Assembly: GCF_016863395.1 (NCBI RefSeq)
Contig: NZ_BOOU01000048.1
Coordinates: 1 to 64,000, forward strand
Source: Sphaerisporangium rufum
GTDB lineage: Bacteria > Actinomycetota > Actinomycetes > Streptosporangiales > Streptosporangiaceae
Direction of reading: 5' to 3'
Length of the DNA: 64,000 bases
The notes beneath the pieces were generated by a model. The model made no database searches. It saw nothing but the letters and a program-made list of their open reading frames with translations, and had not been told where the DNA came from. This document shows, one piece after another, positions 43,516 through 52,876 of this stretch (position 1 is the first letter of the stretch; each line of letters begins with the position of its first letter). The position numbers were made by a program, and so were the translations under genes.

Positions 43516-45144
43516 CTATGACCGCCCTCGGTGCCGTCCGGTGGTTCGCCGCGTCACGGCAAGTGTGCCGCCAATCGCGCTCAGCGTCACCAGGGCGGCC
43601 GGCGGCGGATCGCCCGGATTCGGGGACCCGCTCGCCGACGGCGACCCCGACGACGTGCGGCCCTCGCCCCGCGGCGGCGGGGACGACGGGCTCGGGGACG
43701 GCTCCGGCTCCTCAGGCGGCGCGGTGGTGGACGGCGCGGGCCGCGGCGTGGGCTCGGCGGGCGTCGGTGTCGGCCGGGGGCGCGGCCGGGTGGTCATCGG
43801 GTCGTCCACCGGGGGGCGGGCGTCGTCGGACGGGCTGCCGCTCGGCGAGGCGGCCGGCGAACGCGGCGGCCGCGGCGGCCGGGTGGCCGGCGTCGCCCGC
43901 CGGGTCGGCCGGGCCGGCGCGGTCGGCGCGGCGGTGGTGCCGGGCGGCGCGGCCGTGCCCGTGGGCGCCACCGGGCTCGGCGAGGCGGTGGGATCGGCGG
44001 GGGAGGGTTCCCCGGACGGTTCGGCGGTCTCCGGCGCGGCCGGCCCGGTGGAGCCGAGCACGTCCGGCGGCGTGGCGGACGGGGTGACCACGCTCGTCTG
44101 CGCCTGCAGCGTGCTGTCGCCCAGGGTGCCCACCAGCACCGCGCCCAGGCCGGCCAGGGCCGCGACGCCCACCGCGCCGATGGCGATCTTGGTGCTCAGC
44201 CGGCGCATGCCGCGCCGTCCGCCGAGTTCGGTGTCGGCCAGCGAGGTGGCCGAGCCGGACTCCTCCGCCAGCGGGAAGAGCAGGGCCAGCAGGCCGGCCA
44301 GCGCGGCCAGCCTGCGCCGGCCGCGCTCCTCCCAGTCCGCGCCGTAGGACTCGGCCGCGACCGCCTCGAGCTCGTCGACGAAGTCCGCGGCGGTGGCCGG
44401 CCGGTCGGCCGGGTGCTTGGCCATGCCCCGCTCGACCAGCGGCCACAACGGCGCGGGCACCTGCTCGACCGGCGGCGGCATGGTCTGGTGCTGGCGGGCC
44501 AGCGCCGCGATGTTCGGTGCCTGGAACGGCCGGGTGCCGGTGAGGCACTCGAAGAAGACGATGGTCGCCGCGTAGACGTCGGTGCCCGGCCCGGCGGGCG
44601 CGCCCGCCCACTGCTCCGGCGCCATGTACGGCGGGGTGCCGGAGCCGCTGACCCCCTCGCCGGAACGCACCGCGATGCCGAAGTCCACGACCTTGCTGGC
44701 CCCGCCGGCCTCGATCATGATGTTCTCGGGTTTGAAGTCGCGGTGCACGATGCCGCCGGCGTGCGCGGCGGCCAGGCCGAGCAGCGCCCCCTTGAGCACC
44801 AGCAGCGCCGCCTCCGCGCCGGTCGGCCCCTCCGAGCGGAGCATCGCCCGCAGCGAGACGCCGTCGACCAGCTCCATGACGATCGCGGCGCCCTCGTCGC
44901 TCTCCACGTATTCGTAGAAACGCGCGGCGTACGGGCTGTTCACCAGCTCCAGCAGCCGCGCCTCGTGCCGGAACCGGATGATGAACCCCGGGTCCGCGCA
45001 GAGGTCGCCGGACAAGTATTTGATCGCGACCGGGGTCTGGTCGGCGTCGTGCCGGGCCATGACGACCCGGCCCGACGCGCCCACACCGAGATCGCGCACC
45101 TCGGTGTATCCCGGAACCCGCCATGCACCCCTGTGGCCGTCCAT
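43516..45144 (-). CDS. PknB-type Ser/Thr protein kinase
   Basis: A 542-residue kinase with all catalytic motifs: glycine-rich loop GVGASGRV, Lys in [22 protein letters not shown] and APEQW. The kinase domain covers about 10-265; a membrane helix ([23 protein letters not shown]) lies near 315; the outer part is a 170-residue Pro/Ser/Thr-rich region ending in a second hydrophobic stretch and a basic tail ([10 protein letters not shown]). It has no PASTA repeats. The start ATG 45144 has an AGGAG site. It is the first gene of an operon with the pseudokinase. Confidence 0.93.
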   Translation of the reverse strand: MDGHRGAWRVPGYTEVRDLGVGASGRVVMARHDADQTPVAIKYLSGDLCADPGFIIRFRHEARLLELVNSPYAARFYEYVESDEGAAIVMELVDGVSLRAMLRSEGPTGAEAALLVLKGALLGLAAAHAGGIVHRDFKPENIMIEAGGASKVVDFGIAVRSGEGVSGSGTPPYMAPEQWAGAPAGPGTDVYAATIVFFECLTGTRPFQAPNIAALARQHQTMPPPVEQVPAPLWPLVERGMAKHPADRPATAADFVDELEAVAAESYGADWEERGRRRLAALAGLLALLFPLAEESGSATSLADTELGGRRGMRRLSTKIAIGAVGVAALAGLGAVLVGTLGDSTLQAQTSVVTPSATPPDVLGSTGPAAPETAEPSGEPSPADPTASPSPVAPTGTAAPPGTTAAPTAPARPTRRATPATRPPRPPRSPAASPSGSPSDDARPPVDDPMTTRPRPRPTPTPAEPTPRPAPSTTAPPEEPEPSPSPSSPPPRGEGRTSSGSPSASGSPNPGDPPPAALVTLSAIGGTLAVTRRTTGRHRGRS

Positions 45145-45278
45145 GCGTTCTCCTAACGTGGCCGGGCCCCCACCCATGACGCGAGAACGAAGCTTAACGA
45201 CGGCGCGACCGCCGGAGTCGCTTAATAGAGATTTGGCATCCGGTCGCGGCCGCTGTCAGGACGGGCCGGGGGTGCCGG

Positions 45279-45923
45279 TCAGCGCCAGGCCACGTGCGAG
45301 GGCACCGGGACGCCGGGCGGGACCGCCGGGTCGGGCTGCGGGTCGCCCCAGCCGACGCGCAGCGGCAGCACGCCGGCCCAGACCGGCAACGCGAGATCCT
45401 CTTCCTCCTCGCGCGGCGGCCCCTGGCGCACCTTGACCGACGCCTCGGCCAGCGGCAGCGCGAGCACCGTGGTCTGGGCGAGCTCCTTGCGGTACGGCGG
45501 GCGGGCCACGTCCCACTGGCCGGGGGCCAGCTGCTCGGTGAGCGCGCGCAGCCCGGCCGTCTTCTCCTCCGGGTCGGTCACCACCCGGGCGGTGCCGTAG
45601 ATCATGGCGGACCGGTAGTTCACCGACTGGTGGAAAGCGGACCGGGCGTAGACCACGCCGTCCACGTGGGTGACGGTGACGCAGACCTCGCCGGCCGCCC
45701 GCAGCGAGGTGGCGCCGGTCGAGCCGTGCAGGTACAGCGTCTCGCCGATCCGGCCGTAGGCGGTGGGGACGACCCGCGGGCAGCCGTCGATCACCACGCC
45801 CAGGTGGCAGATCAGTCCGGCGTCCAGCACGGCGTGCAGGTCGGCCCGGTCGGTACGGGCCCGGTCCTTGGCTCGGGTCAGGGCGGTCCGCGGCGTCGTG
45901 GAGAGCGGCGTCGTAGAGAGCAT
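45279..45923 (-). CDS. Pyridoxamine 5'-phosphate oxidase family protein
   Basis: A 214-residue split-barrel flavin or F420-binding protein: DLHAVLDAGLICHLGVVIDG, PRVVPTAYGRIGETLYLHGSTG and RSAMIYGTARVV are typical. The best start is the ATG at 45923; the frame continues upstream to 45965, where it would cover the regulatory region. It is divergent from a MocR-type regulator, and pairing with such regulators is common for this family. Confidence 0.85.
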   Translation of the reverse strand: MLSTTPLSTTPRTALTRAKDRARTDRADLHAVLDAGLICHLGVVIDGCPRVVPTAYGRIGETLYLHGSTGATSLRAAGEVCVTVTHVDGVVYARSAFHQSVNYRSAMIYGTARVVTDPEEKTAGLRALTEQLAPGQWDVARPPYRKELAQTTVLALPLAEASVKVRQGPPREEEEDLALPVWAGVLPLRVGWGDPQPDPAVPPGVPVPSHVAWR

Positions 45924-45941
45924 GTGGCTACGGTAGAAAGA

Positions 45942-45974
45942 AAGTGGACCGTACTGTAGGGCCACTTACCGGTA
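45942..45974. promoter_or_regulatory. Candidate MocR operator in the divergent promoter
   Basis: AAGTGG (45942-45947) and CCACTT (45962-45967) form an inverted repeat with a 14-base spacer, and TACCGGTA (45967-45974) is a perfect palindrome overlapping its end. The 67-bp gap between the two divergent starts is AT-richer and must hold both promoters. Confidence 0.55.
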
Positions 45975-45990
45975 CTTCACGGAGACCACT

Positions 45991-47598
45991 TTGCCGGATT
46001 CATCGCCAGGTCCGCCGCGTCCGACGCGCCCGCCGGGGGCGTCGGGGGTTCCCGGGCGTGCCGACCCGCCGATCGTCCTGGACCGGGCCTCGCCGGTCCC
46101 GCTCGCCGTGCAGCTGGGCGACCGGCTGCGCGAGAGCGCCCGCCGGGGGGTGCCGGCCCCGGGGGAGCGGCTGCCCTCCAGCCGCGAGCTGGCCCGGCTG
46201 CTCGGGGTCAGCCGCACCGTCGTCACCGACGCCTTCCAGCAGCTCTACGCCGAGGGATGGCTGGTCGGCCGGCACGGGTCGGGCACCTACGTCGCCGACC
46301 TGTCCCTGCTGGCGGCCACCGGTGGCGGCGGCCGGCAGGACGGGGCCGCGCCGGGCGGGCGGGGGCGGGATCAGGGCCGTCCAGATCAGGGCCGCCTGGA
46401 TCAGGGCCGGCCGAAGCCGGGCGGTGCGCAGGCGACCGGACCAGGCGCGGGCCCGCGGATCGCCGCGGGGGAACCGGACGGGCCGGGCCGATCCGGCGGG
46501 CCGGTGCCCGCGGCGCCGCGCCGGACACCGGCCGGCCAGGGGGTCGTCGACCTGCGTCCGGGCAATCCGTGGGTCCGCGATTACGACCAGGCGGCCTGGC
46601 GGCGCGCCTGGCGGCTGGCGGCGCGGCACCCGCCGTCCGACACGATCGACCCCTACGGCCACCCGCGGCTGCGCGAGCTGCTGGCGGGACACCTGCGCCG
46701 GGCCCGGGGCGTGCCGGCCGGGCCGGAGAACGTCATGGTCACCCGGGGCACCGCGCACGGGCTTGACCTGGTGGCCGCCACCCTGCTGCGGCCCGGCGAC
46801 CCGGCCGGCGTGGAGGACCCCGGATACCGGGTGGCCAGGAACGCGTTCGCCGCGCGCGGCGGGCGGATCGTGCCCTGCCCGGTGGACGGCGACGGCGTGC
46901 TGCCGGGGCGGCTCCCGGCGGACCTGCGCCTGCTGTTCACCACCCCCGCGCACCAGTACCCGCTCGGCGGGCGGCTGCCGGTGCCGCGCCGGGAGCGGCT
47001 GCTGGACTGGGCGCGGCGGACCGGCGCCATCGTGGTGGAGGACGACTACGACGCCGAGTTCCGCTATGACGTGGCGCCGCTGCCCGCGCTGTACGGGCTG
47101 GATCCCGGCCGGGTCGTGCTGCTCGGTTCGCTGTCGAAGTCGCTGGCCCCGGACGTCGGCATCGGCTGGCTGGTGGCCGAGCCCGCTCTGCTGGCCGAGG
47201 TGGCCCGTACCCGGGACCGGCTGTCGGACCGCACCTCCGGCCCGGTCCAGGAGGCGGTGTCGGTGCTGCTGGAGCGGGGTGACCTGGACCGGCACCTGCG
47301 GCGCATGCGGCTGGAGTATGCCCGCCGCCGGGCCGCCGTCGTGGAGATCCTCGGTCGGTGGGTGAGCGGCGACTCGGCCGGCCTGCACGTCGTGCTGCGC
47401 CTGCCGGACGAGGAGGCCGCCGGCCGGCTGGTGGCCGCGGCCGCGGCGCGGGGCGTGCTGCTGGACGGCCTGGCCCGGCACCATCACGGCCCGGTCCGGG
47501 TGCCCGGGGTGGTCATCGGCTACGGTTCGGCCACCACGGCCGAGGTGCGCCGGGGGTGCGCCGTCATCGCCCGGCTGCTCGGCGGCGTCCGAGGGTGA
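45991..47598 (+). CDS. MocR/PdxR-type regulator (GntR + aminotransferase fold)
   Basis: A 535-residue regulator with a TTG start. The N-terminal GntR winged helix (SPVPLAVQLGDRLRESARRG, LPSSRELARLLGVSRTVV) is followed by an unusual 85-residue Gly/Pro/Gln/Arg-rich linker with a GRPDQGRLDQG repeat, then a class I aminotransferase domain (GNPWVRDYDQ; VEDDYDAEFRYD; PLP lysine in LGSLSKSLAP). Such proteins sense PLP. The divergent PPOX-family gene is the likely target. Confidence 0.9.
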   Translation: MPDSSPGPPRPTRPPGASGVPGRADPPIVLDRASPVPLAVQLGDRLRESARRGVPAPGERLPSSRELARLLGVSRTVVTDAFQQLYAEGWLVGRHGSGTYVADLSLLAATGGGGRQDGAAPGGRGRDQGRPDQGRLDQGRPKPGGAQATGPGAGPRIAAGEPDGPGRSGGPVPAAPRRTPAGQGVVDLRPGNPWVRDYDQAAWRRAWRLAARHPPSDTIDPYGHPRLRELLAGHLRRARGVPAGPENVMVTRGTAHGLDLVAATLLRPGDPAGVEDPGYRVARNAFAARGGRIVPCPVDGDGVLPGRLPADLRLLFTTPAHQYPLGGRLPVPRRERLLDWARRTGAIVVEDDYDAEFRYDVAPLPALYGLDPGRVVLLGSLSKSLAPDVGIGWLVAEPALLAEVARTRDRLSDRTSGPVQEAVSVLLERGDLDRHLRRMRLEYARRRAAVVEILGRWVSGDSAGLHVVLRLPDEEAAGRLVAAAAARGVLLDGLARHHHGPVRVPGVVIGYGSATTAEVRRGCAVIARLLGGVRG

Positions 47599-47601
47599 GG
47601 T

Positions 47602-48756
47602 TCAGGCGGCCCGGTCCAGGAAGTGATCGCCCGGCGGGTGCGGGGCGGGCCGCAGCTCCGCCACCACCGGCAGCGCCCGCTCGGCGTAGAGCGGGTCGAC
47701 CGGCAGCACGTGCCGGGCCCACCACCGCGCACCGCCCGGGTCCGGCGACGGTTCCACAAAGGGACCGGCGTAGTCGTCGTACGGCGGGTCGTACAGGTAG
47801 CCGGTGGGCACGCCGTGCCGCTCCAGCGCCGCGATCGCGCCGTCCCGGTCGGCCACCAGCAGCGGCACCCGGAACAGCGGCTGGTCCAGCTGGCGCAGCA
47901 CCCCCTGCGCGACGCTCGGTAGCTCGGCGAGCCGCGCCACACCGGCCAGCCGGCGGTCACGCTCGCGCGGCAACCGGGCCATGCACCGGCCCTGGTACCA
48001 CCGGGCCACCGGCCCGTGGGCGTCCCGGTAGGACCGCAGGTCCGCACGCACCCAGGAGTCGAACGACCTCAGGTCCGGCGCGCCGTGCAGCGCGGCGCCG
48101 AGCGCCGCGGGCCGCAGCGGGACGCGGTGCCCGTCGCGCGGCTCCTCCATGCCGAGCACCCTGGCCAGCCGCAGGGCCGGGCGGGCCATGTCCAGCCGCA
48201 GGGCGAGGCGGCGGGCCACCGAGATGGCGACGGAGTGCAGGTCGCGGTGCAGCGCGCCCGGCCGGAGCAGCAGGTCGCGTTCGTGTTCCAGCGCGCGCCG
48301 GTCGGCGGCGCTGTCGACCGCCAGCACCCCGCCCGACCCGGCGCCGGCGTGTTTGGACAGGCTGAAGACGCCCGCCACGCCGAACGTGCCGACCGGCCGG
48401 CCGTCCACCGAGGTCTGCGCCGCGTGCGCGACGTCCTCGATGATCACCGCCCCGGCCATGCCGAGCACGTCATCCGGCAGGCCGTACAGGTTGGTGGTGA
48501 GCACCGCGTCGACGCTCGCCAGCAGCGCGCGCAGCGGTTCGATGTTGCCGTCCAGCACGGAGATCGGCGCGATCACCGGGATCAGCCCGGCGGCGAGGAC
48601 CAGGAAGAGGATCTCGTCGGCGGAGATCGGGGACATCAGCAGGCGCTGGCCGGGGGTGCACCAGTGGCGCAGCGCCAGGTACAGGCCGAGCCGGTTGGAC
48701 GGCAGGTGGACGCACTCGCGGCCGGTGCGGGCCGCGACATGTCTTTCCGGGCTCAC
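47602..48756 (-). CDS. DegT/DnrJ/EryC1/StrS-type aminotransferase family protein
   Basis: A 384-residue PLP-fold protein of the sugar aminotransferase family. VHLPSNRLGLYLALRHW at the start, DAVLTTNLYGLP, IIEDVAHAAQTSVDGRPVG and FSLSKHAGAGSGGVLAV with the PLP lysine in SLSKHAG (near residue 135) are visible. It can make amino sugars for a polysaccharide. It is convergent with the MocR gene (3 bp apart) and lies 95 bp downstream of the CelD-like gene on the same strand. Confidence 0.78.
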   Translation of the reverse strand: MSPERHVAARTGRECVHLPSNRLGLYLALRHWCTPGQRLLMSPISADEILFLVLAAGLIPVIAPISVLDGNIEPLRALLASVDAVLTTNLYGLPDDVLGMAGAVIIEDVAHAAQTSVDGRPVGTFGVAGVFSLSKHAGAGSGGVLAVDSAADRRALEHERDLLLRPGALHRDLHSVAISVARRLALRLDMARPALRLARVLGMEEPRDGHRVPLRPAALGAALHGAPDLRSFDSWVRADLRSYRDAHGPVARWYQGRCMARLPRERDRRLAGVARLAELPSVAQGVLRQLDQPLFRVPLLVADRDGAIAALERHGVPTGYLYDPPYDDYAGPFVEPSPDPGGARWWARHVLPVDPLYAERALPVVAELRPAPHPPGDHFLDRAA

Positions 48757-48851
48757 GGTCGCTCTCTTTCACCACCTCGTCACGGCATCCGTCCGGGCGG
48801 CGGGCCGATGACCGGTGGCCAGCAGCAAGGTAGCGCATGGTGGCGCCGGCG

Positions 48852-49934
48852 TCACGATGCGATCGTGGTGCGGATCCTGCCGTAGGCCCGCAGCGCCAGG
48901 TCGGCGGTGCCGCGCAGCCGCTCGTTGGCGAGGACCGTTCCACGTGCCTTGCGCACCGGGACGCGGACCAGCCAGTGCACTCCGGCGCCCGGCGCGACCC
49001 GGGCCAGGCGGCCCTCGACGACCCACAGCTCGCCGGTCTTGAGCTTGTCCTTGTACTCCTTGTCGCCGCGTCCCATGTCGATGAGGCGGATGCCGGCCGC
49101 CGCGGCGCGCTCGGCCATCGCCAGATGGTGGACGAGCCCGGGGGAGTACCTGGCGAACTCCGGGTCGTAGGCGGGGAACCAGCCGGCCAGCGTGGTCGCG
49201 GTACGCAGCCCGAAGTGGCCGGCCACCGGGCGGTCGCCGGCGTAGACCATGTCCAGCGAGCCGCCGAAGTGCTCGGTGTCCAGCTTGAGGAGGTTGCGGA
49301 CCAGCCGGACGATCCACGGCCGGGCGAACCGGTCGGTCCGGCCGGTGCGGCGGTACTGGTCGGTCTTCCAGGACAGCAGGGTGCGCAGCACCGCGGGGTC
49401 GTGCACGCCGTAGTCGTGGCGCAGCGCGCCGGCGTCCCGCCCGAGCTTGCGCGACTTGTAGGCGGTCGACTTGTAGGTCTTGCCGGACACCCGCTTGAGA
49501 TGTTCGACGTACGCCGGGTAGCCGTCGGACAGGTCGATGACGGGGGAGGCGTGCCGGGTGTGCCGCTCGGGCACCAGCGGCTGGCCGGCGGCCAGGTGGT
49601 CGAACTCCAGCACCGCCAGCCCGCAGTCGCGCATGAGTGCGCGCGGGTCGAACTCGATGTCCTTGACGTGCACCATGCCCTGGACGTCGGTGAGTCCGGC
49701 GCCCACCGGCATCCCGATGCCCATCGGATGGCGTTCGAAGGGAAGGAAGCCCACGATCTCCCCGCCGTCGGTCAGCACGGCCACCCGGGCCTGCTCCCGC
49801 ACCCGCCCGACCTCCACGGTGAACTCCGGGGTCAGGAACGGGCTGTCCAGCGCCGGATCGCCGGTCTGGATGGCGCGCCAGCGAGCGATCTCGGCGGGGC
49901 CGAGCTCGCGGGGGTGAACCACGGTGACGCGCAT
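48852..49934 (-). CDS. CelD/BcsL-like GNAT acetyltransferase
   Basis: A 360-residue protein with two GNAT-like halves of the CelD/FemAB-like type. The conserved region HLKRVSGKTYKSTAYKSRKLGRD (residues about 147-169), an acceptor half with LVRNLLKLDTEHFGGSLDMVY and GHFGLRTATTLAGWFPAYDPEFARYSPG, and DMGRGDKEYKDKL are diagnostic of the group annotated in cellulose and exopolysaccharide loci. It may acylate a sugar precursor; this is inference from context. Confidence 0.82.
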   Translation of the reverse strand: MRVTVVHPRELGPAEIARWRAIQTGDPALDSPFLTPEFTVEVGRVREQARVAVLTDGGEIVGFLPFERHPMGIGMPVGAGLTDVQGMVHVKDIEFDPRALMRDCGLAVLEFDHLAAGQPLVPERHTRHASPVIDLSDGYPAYVEHLKRVSGKTYKSTAYKSRKLGRDAGALRHDYGVHDPAVLRTLLSWKTDQYRRTGRTDRFARPWIVRLVRNLLKLDTEHFGGSLDMVYAGDRPVAGHFGLRTATTLAGWFPAYDPEFARYSPGLVHHLAMAERAAAAGIRLIDMGRGDKEYKDKLKTGELWVVEGRLARVAPGAGVHWLVRVPVRKARGTVLANERLRGTADLALRAYGRIRTTIAS

Positions 49935-50074
49935 AAGCTCCTACTGTGACTCGGCGGGACAAGGCCCCCCGTGGTTCCCAGCTTCGCGTCCCGCCCGTAA
50001 TACCGGGATAAAGAGCGAGGCCCGGCGTCCGGGGCTCACTGATATTTTATCCGATTTGTCGGGTCACCTGCCCT

Positions 50075-50683
50075 TTAGCCGGTTTGCCGATCAAGCAGCC
50101 GGTCCCGCGCCGCCTCCTGCCGCGGGCGCGGCACCTCCACGTCCCGCGGGCCGACGATGCGATGCACGTCGATGGGGCCGGGGTCGCCCTCCCGTGATCC
50201 CGGCACCTGGGAGTTGCCGAAGTGCCCGCCGCAGGCCCACAGTCGCGGCGTGCCGCTCGCGGCCATGGCGTGCGGGTAAGGCAGCGGCGGCCCGGCCGGC
50301 CAGCGCCGCGGCACCTGCCAGGAGTCCAGCCAGCCGAGGATGTCGTCCAGCCCGTCCAGCTTGCTCTCGGTGAACGGCACGTCCACCGACCCGAGCACCC
50401 GGATCTGCACGCACACCCGCCCGTGCCGGTTGAGGTCCCCCGGCAGGCCGCACGCCGCCCGGGTCGGCGGCAGCGACTGGGCGATCTCCCCGGTGACGGG
50501 GTTCCAGGTGAGGTGGGCCGGGCGGCCGAGCTGGACCAGCCGCTGGGCCACGGACTTGGCCGAGACCCGTTGCGGATCGGTCGGCCAGATGAACCACACG
50601 GCCCGGGGAGCGCCTCCTCCCATCGGGCCGGAGTCTTCGAGAGCGGGAATTCGACTGGCGACGGGCAGCCATGCCTGGGCCAC
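50075..50683 (-). CDS. N-acetylmuramoyl-L-alanine-amidase-like protein, probably degenerate
   Basis: A 202-residue protein with a GTG start behind GAGGGGG. The C-terminal part (GGHFGNSQVPGSREGDPG, near 155) resembles the end of amidase_2/PGRP catalytic domains, where the last histidine and metal region sit, and the N-terminal region has a lectin- or ligand-binding look. No signal peptide is visible, and the usual first histidine motif is not clear. The family is therefore tentative. It is divergent from the GH39-like gene. Confidence 0.55.
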   Translation of the reverse strand: MAQAWLPVASRIPALEDSGPMGGGAPRAVWFIWPTDPQRVSAKSVAQRLVQLGRPAHLTWNPVTGEIAQSLPPTRAACGLPGDLNRHGRVCVQIRVLGSVDVPFTESKLDGLDDILGWLDSWQVPRRWPAGPPLPYPHAMAASGTPRLWACGGHFGNSQVPGSREGDPGPIDVHRIVGPRDVEVPRPRQEAARDRLLDRQTG

Positions 50684-50735
50684 TGTGCCCCCTCAAATCC
50701 TCGGTCGCCGGGTTTATACCCCTTTCACCAAGGAG

Positions 50736-50765
50736 TTGACACCTTAGGGTCGTTGATTCTTATAG
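50736..50765 (+). promoter_or_regulatory. Promoter upstream of the GH39-like gene
   Basis: TTGACA at 50736, then TTATAG at 50760-50765 after an 18-base spacer (or TATAGC after 19). The surroundings are AT-richer than average. It points right, about 155 bp before the likely start codon of the hydrolase. Confidence 0.6.
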
Positions 50766-50921
50766 CGAGGCCCGACGCTATGCTTGGCGGCTTAACAGCA
50801 CATATGGGACGGTCGGCGGACGGTATGGTCGGCGCACGCTTCGTGACAGGTAGCTTATGGCCGGTGGCCCACAGTGGGATGGTGCAAGGCCTGTGCAAGC
50901 GCGAGCGGATACGGTGACCAA

Positions 50922-52319
50922 GTGTTGGACAACAACGGCCGGCATGCCCGGCGCCGTTACATCCCCAAAGGGCCGGTCGCCCTCGGGGCCGGTCTGGTGG
51001 CCCTGCTGCTGGTGGTCGGCCTGCTCGTCGTGGCCGCCCAGCGCGAGGCCGGCCGGTCCGGCGGCGGCGCGGCCGCGACGATCCCGGCCACCCCGCAGCC
51101 GCCGCCCGCGGTGGCGGCGCCGCCGGTGACGGCCACCTGGCCGCGCTGGGGGGTGACCCACACCCAGTACAGCGGGGACAACGTGGACGGCACCGACGAG
51201 GACATCCGGCCGCGGGTCGACGACCTGTTCGCCAGGGTGCCCATGGTGCAGAACCAGCACATCATGGGCTGGGGGGCGGGCAATCCCGAGCCGATGCCCG
51301 GCAAGTACGACTTCCGGGACCTGGACCGCCGGGTCCGGCTGATGGCCGAGACCCGCGCCCAGCCCGTGCTCACCCTGTGCTGCGCGCCCGACTGGATGAA
51401 GGGCGGGGCCGAGGGCCGCACCGACTGGGGCAAGATCGAGGTCGCCCCGCGCCGCGAGCACTTCGACGACTACGCCAAGCTCGCCGCCACCGTCGCCCGC
51501 CGCTACCCCACGGTGACCCATTACATGGTGTGGAACGAGCTGAAGGGGTTCTTCGACGACGCCGGCGGGCGCTGGGACGCCGAGGCCTACACCGACCTGT
51601 ACAACCGGGTGTACACCGCCTTGAAGGCGGTCAACCCCAAGATCCAGGTGGGTGGGCCGTACGTGCCGGTCGACAGCCACGTCTCCACCCCGAACGCCTC
51701 CAGCCTGCGCGGCCCGTGGGGGGTGATCGACCAGCGGTCGCTGGACGCCGTCGAATACTGGATCCGCCACAAGAAGGGCGCCGACTTCCTGGTCATCGAC
51801 GCCTCCTCGCTCACCAACGACCAGGGCGCGGTGCCGGACGAGTTCACCGCCCTGAAGAAGTTCTCCGTGATGACCGACTGGCTGCGGCGGCAGGGCGGCG
51901 ACCTGCCGATCTGGTGGGCCGAGTGGTACACGGCCCCGCCGAACGCCGACTGGGACGAGCGGCACCGCACGGCCGTGCAGACCGTCGCCATGATGGAGAT
52001 GGCCCGCAGCGGCGTCGCCACCGCCCTTTACTGGAACCCGCAGCGCAAGAGCGGGGAAGACTGCCCCGGCTGCCTGTGGTCCCCGGCGACCGGCGAGGAG
52101 ATGCCGATGGCCGGCGTGCTCAGCGGGTTCACCCGCTGGTTCCCGGCCGGGGCCCGGCTCGACACGGTGGCCTCCTCCGACCCGCGCGTCCAGGTGCTGG
52201 CCGTCGAACAGCAGATGGTGATGGTGAACACCACCGCCGAGCCGGTCACCGCCCGGGTCGACGGCCGGGACTTCCAGCTCGCCGCCTACGACATCCGGTG
52301 GAGCGGCCGCGGCCGGTGA
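50922..52319 (+). CDS. GH39-like membrane-anchored glycoside hydrolase
   Basis: A protein of about 465 residues. A basic N-terminus (RHARRRYIPKG) and one helix (ALGAGLVALLLVVGLLVVAA) act as a membrane anchor; a Pro/Ala linker leads to a TIM-barrel from about 80. The acid/base Glu is in MVWNELKGFF and the nucleophile Glu in WWAEWYT. The domain resembles GH39/GH-A enzymes such as the exopolysaccharide hydrolase PslG. The start GTG 50922 is chosen before the anchor; a TTG next to it or an upstream ATG are options. It probably trims or cleaves a surface polysaccharide. Confidence 0.8.
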   Translation: MLDNNGRHARRRYIPKGPVALGAGLVALLLVVGLLVVAAQREAGRSGGGAAATIPATPQPPPAVAAPPVTATWPRWGVTHTQYSGDNVDGTDEDIRPRVDDLFARVPMVQNQHIMGWGAGNPEPMPGKYDFRDLDRRVRLMAETRAQPVLTLCCAPDWMKGGAEGRTDWGKIEVAPRREHFDDYAKLAATVARRYPTVTHYMVWNELKGFFDDAGGRWDAEAYTDLYNRVYTALKAVNPKIQVGGPYVPVDSHVSTPNASSLRGPWGVIDQRSLDAVEYWIRHKKGADFLVIDASSLTNDQGAVPDEFTALKKFSVMTDWLRRQGGDLPIWWAEWYTAPPNADWDERHRTAVQTVAMMEMARSGVATALYWNPQRKSGEDCPGCLWSPATGEEMPMAGVLSGFTRWFPAGARLDTVASSDPRVQVLAVEQQMVMVNTTAEPVTARVDGRDFQLAAYDIRWSGRGR

Positions 52320-52352
52320 CCCGTGCCCCGGCGCCGTCCGTCTCCCCGTGAC

Positions 52353-52370
52353 GCCCGGCTTCTGCCGGGC
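52353..52370. terminator. Short hairpin terminator
   Basis: GCCCGGC-TTCT-GCCGGGC: a 7-bp stem with a four-base loop, 33 bp after the hydrolase stop. No T-run follows. It marks the left boundary of the lower-GC island. Confidence 0.6.
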
Positions 52371-52507
52371 TCAACGGCACCTTGTGGCGCGTAAGGTGAC
52401 TCGTTGACATTGTCGGGTTCGGAGGAGATCACCGCTGTCAACGGCGAGGGCCGGTCGCCGCACGAGTGACAGAAACCGGCCTCGAATCCGATGGACGCCC
52501 CCTCCTC

Positions 52508-52876
52508 TCAGATTTCCAGTTGGACGCGCTCGAAGATGTCGGCGTCCGTCTCCTGCTGCCAGGCAGGGAGGTCGTCCCAGTCGGCGACGTAGGACGGTTT
52601 GGGATCGGCGATGTGCTTGTGGATCTGGGCGATCCAGCAGAGCGCGACGAATCGGCCTTTCTGCTCACGGGTGAGCTTGGCGGTATTCCCATCACTGACC
52701 GTTATAAAGTCCAAGATCTGCTGGTAGACGGCGGCAGCCGCTTGGCGTTCCCAGTCAGGCGTCTGATCCCACGGGGTGATATAGCCGGGCTTGGGATCAC
52801 CGGGGTAGTACTTGGTGACCCCGGCGATCCACGCCTCGCGGAAGATACGGCCGGGTTCCTCGGTCTGAGTGCTCAT
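52508..52876 (-). CDS. Small protein with two internal repeats
   Basis: A 122-residue acidic protein of unknown function. It contains two related halves: GRIFREAWIAGVTKYYPGDP-KPGYITPWDQTPDWE and GRFVALCWIAQIHKHIADP-KPSYVADWDDLPAWQ. The shared pattern (W-I-A, P-K-P-x-Y, W-D, P-x-W) suggests a duplicated module of about 50 residues; the pattern is loosely like RyR-type domains. It is coupled by an ATGA overlap to the decayed regulator upstream. Lower GC and codon use match the rest of the island. Confidence 0.7.
   Translation of the reverse strand: MSTQTEEPGRIFREAWIAGVTKYYPGDPKPGYITPWDQTPDWERQAAAAVYQQILDFITVSDGNTAKLTREQKGRFVALCWIAQIHKHIADPKPSYVADWDDLPAWQQETDADIFERVQLEI

Noticed and set aside
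48852-49934. FemAB-type wall cross-bridge enzyme
   Set aside because: The fold is related, but the conserved segments read closer to CelD/BcsL-like proteins and the context is polysaccharide genes.
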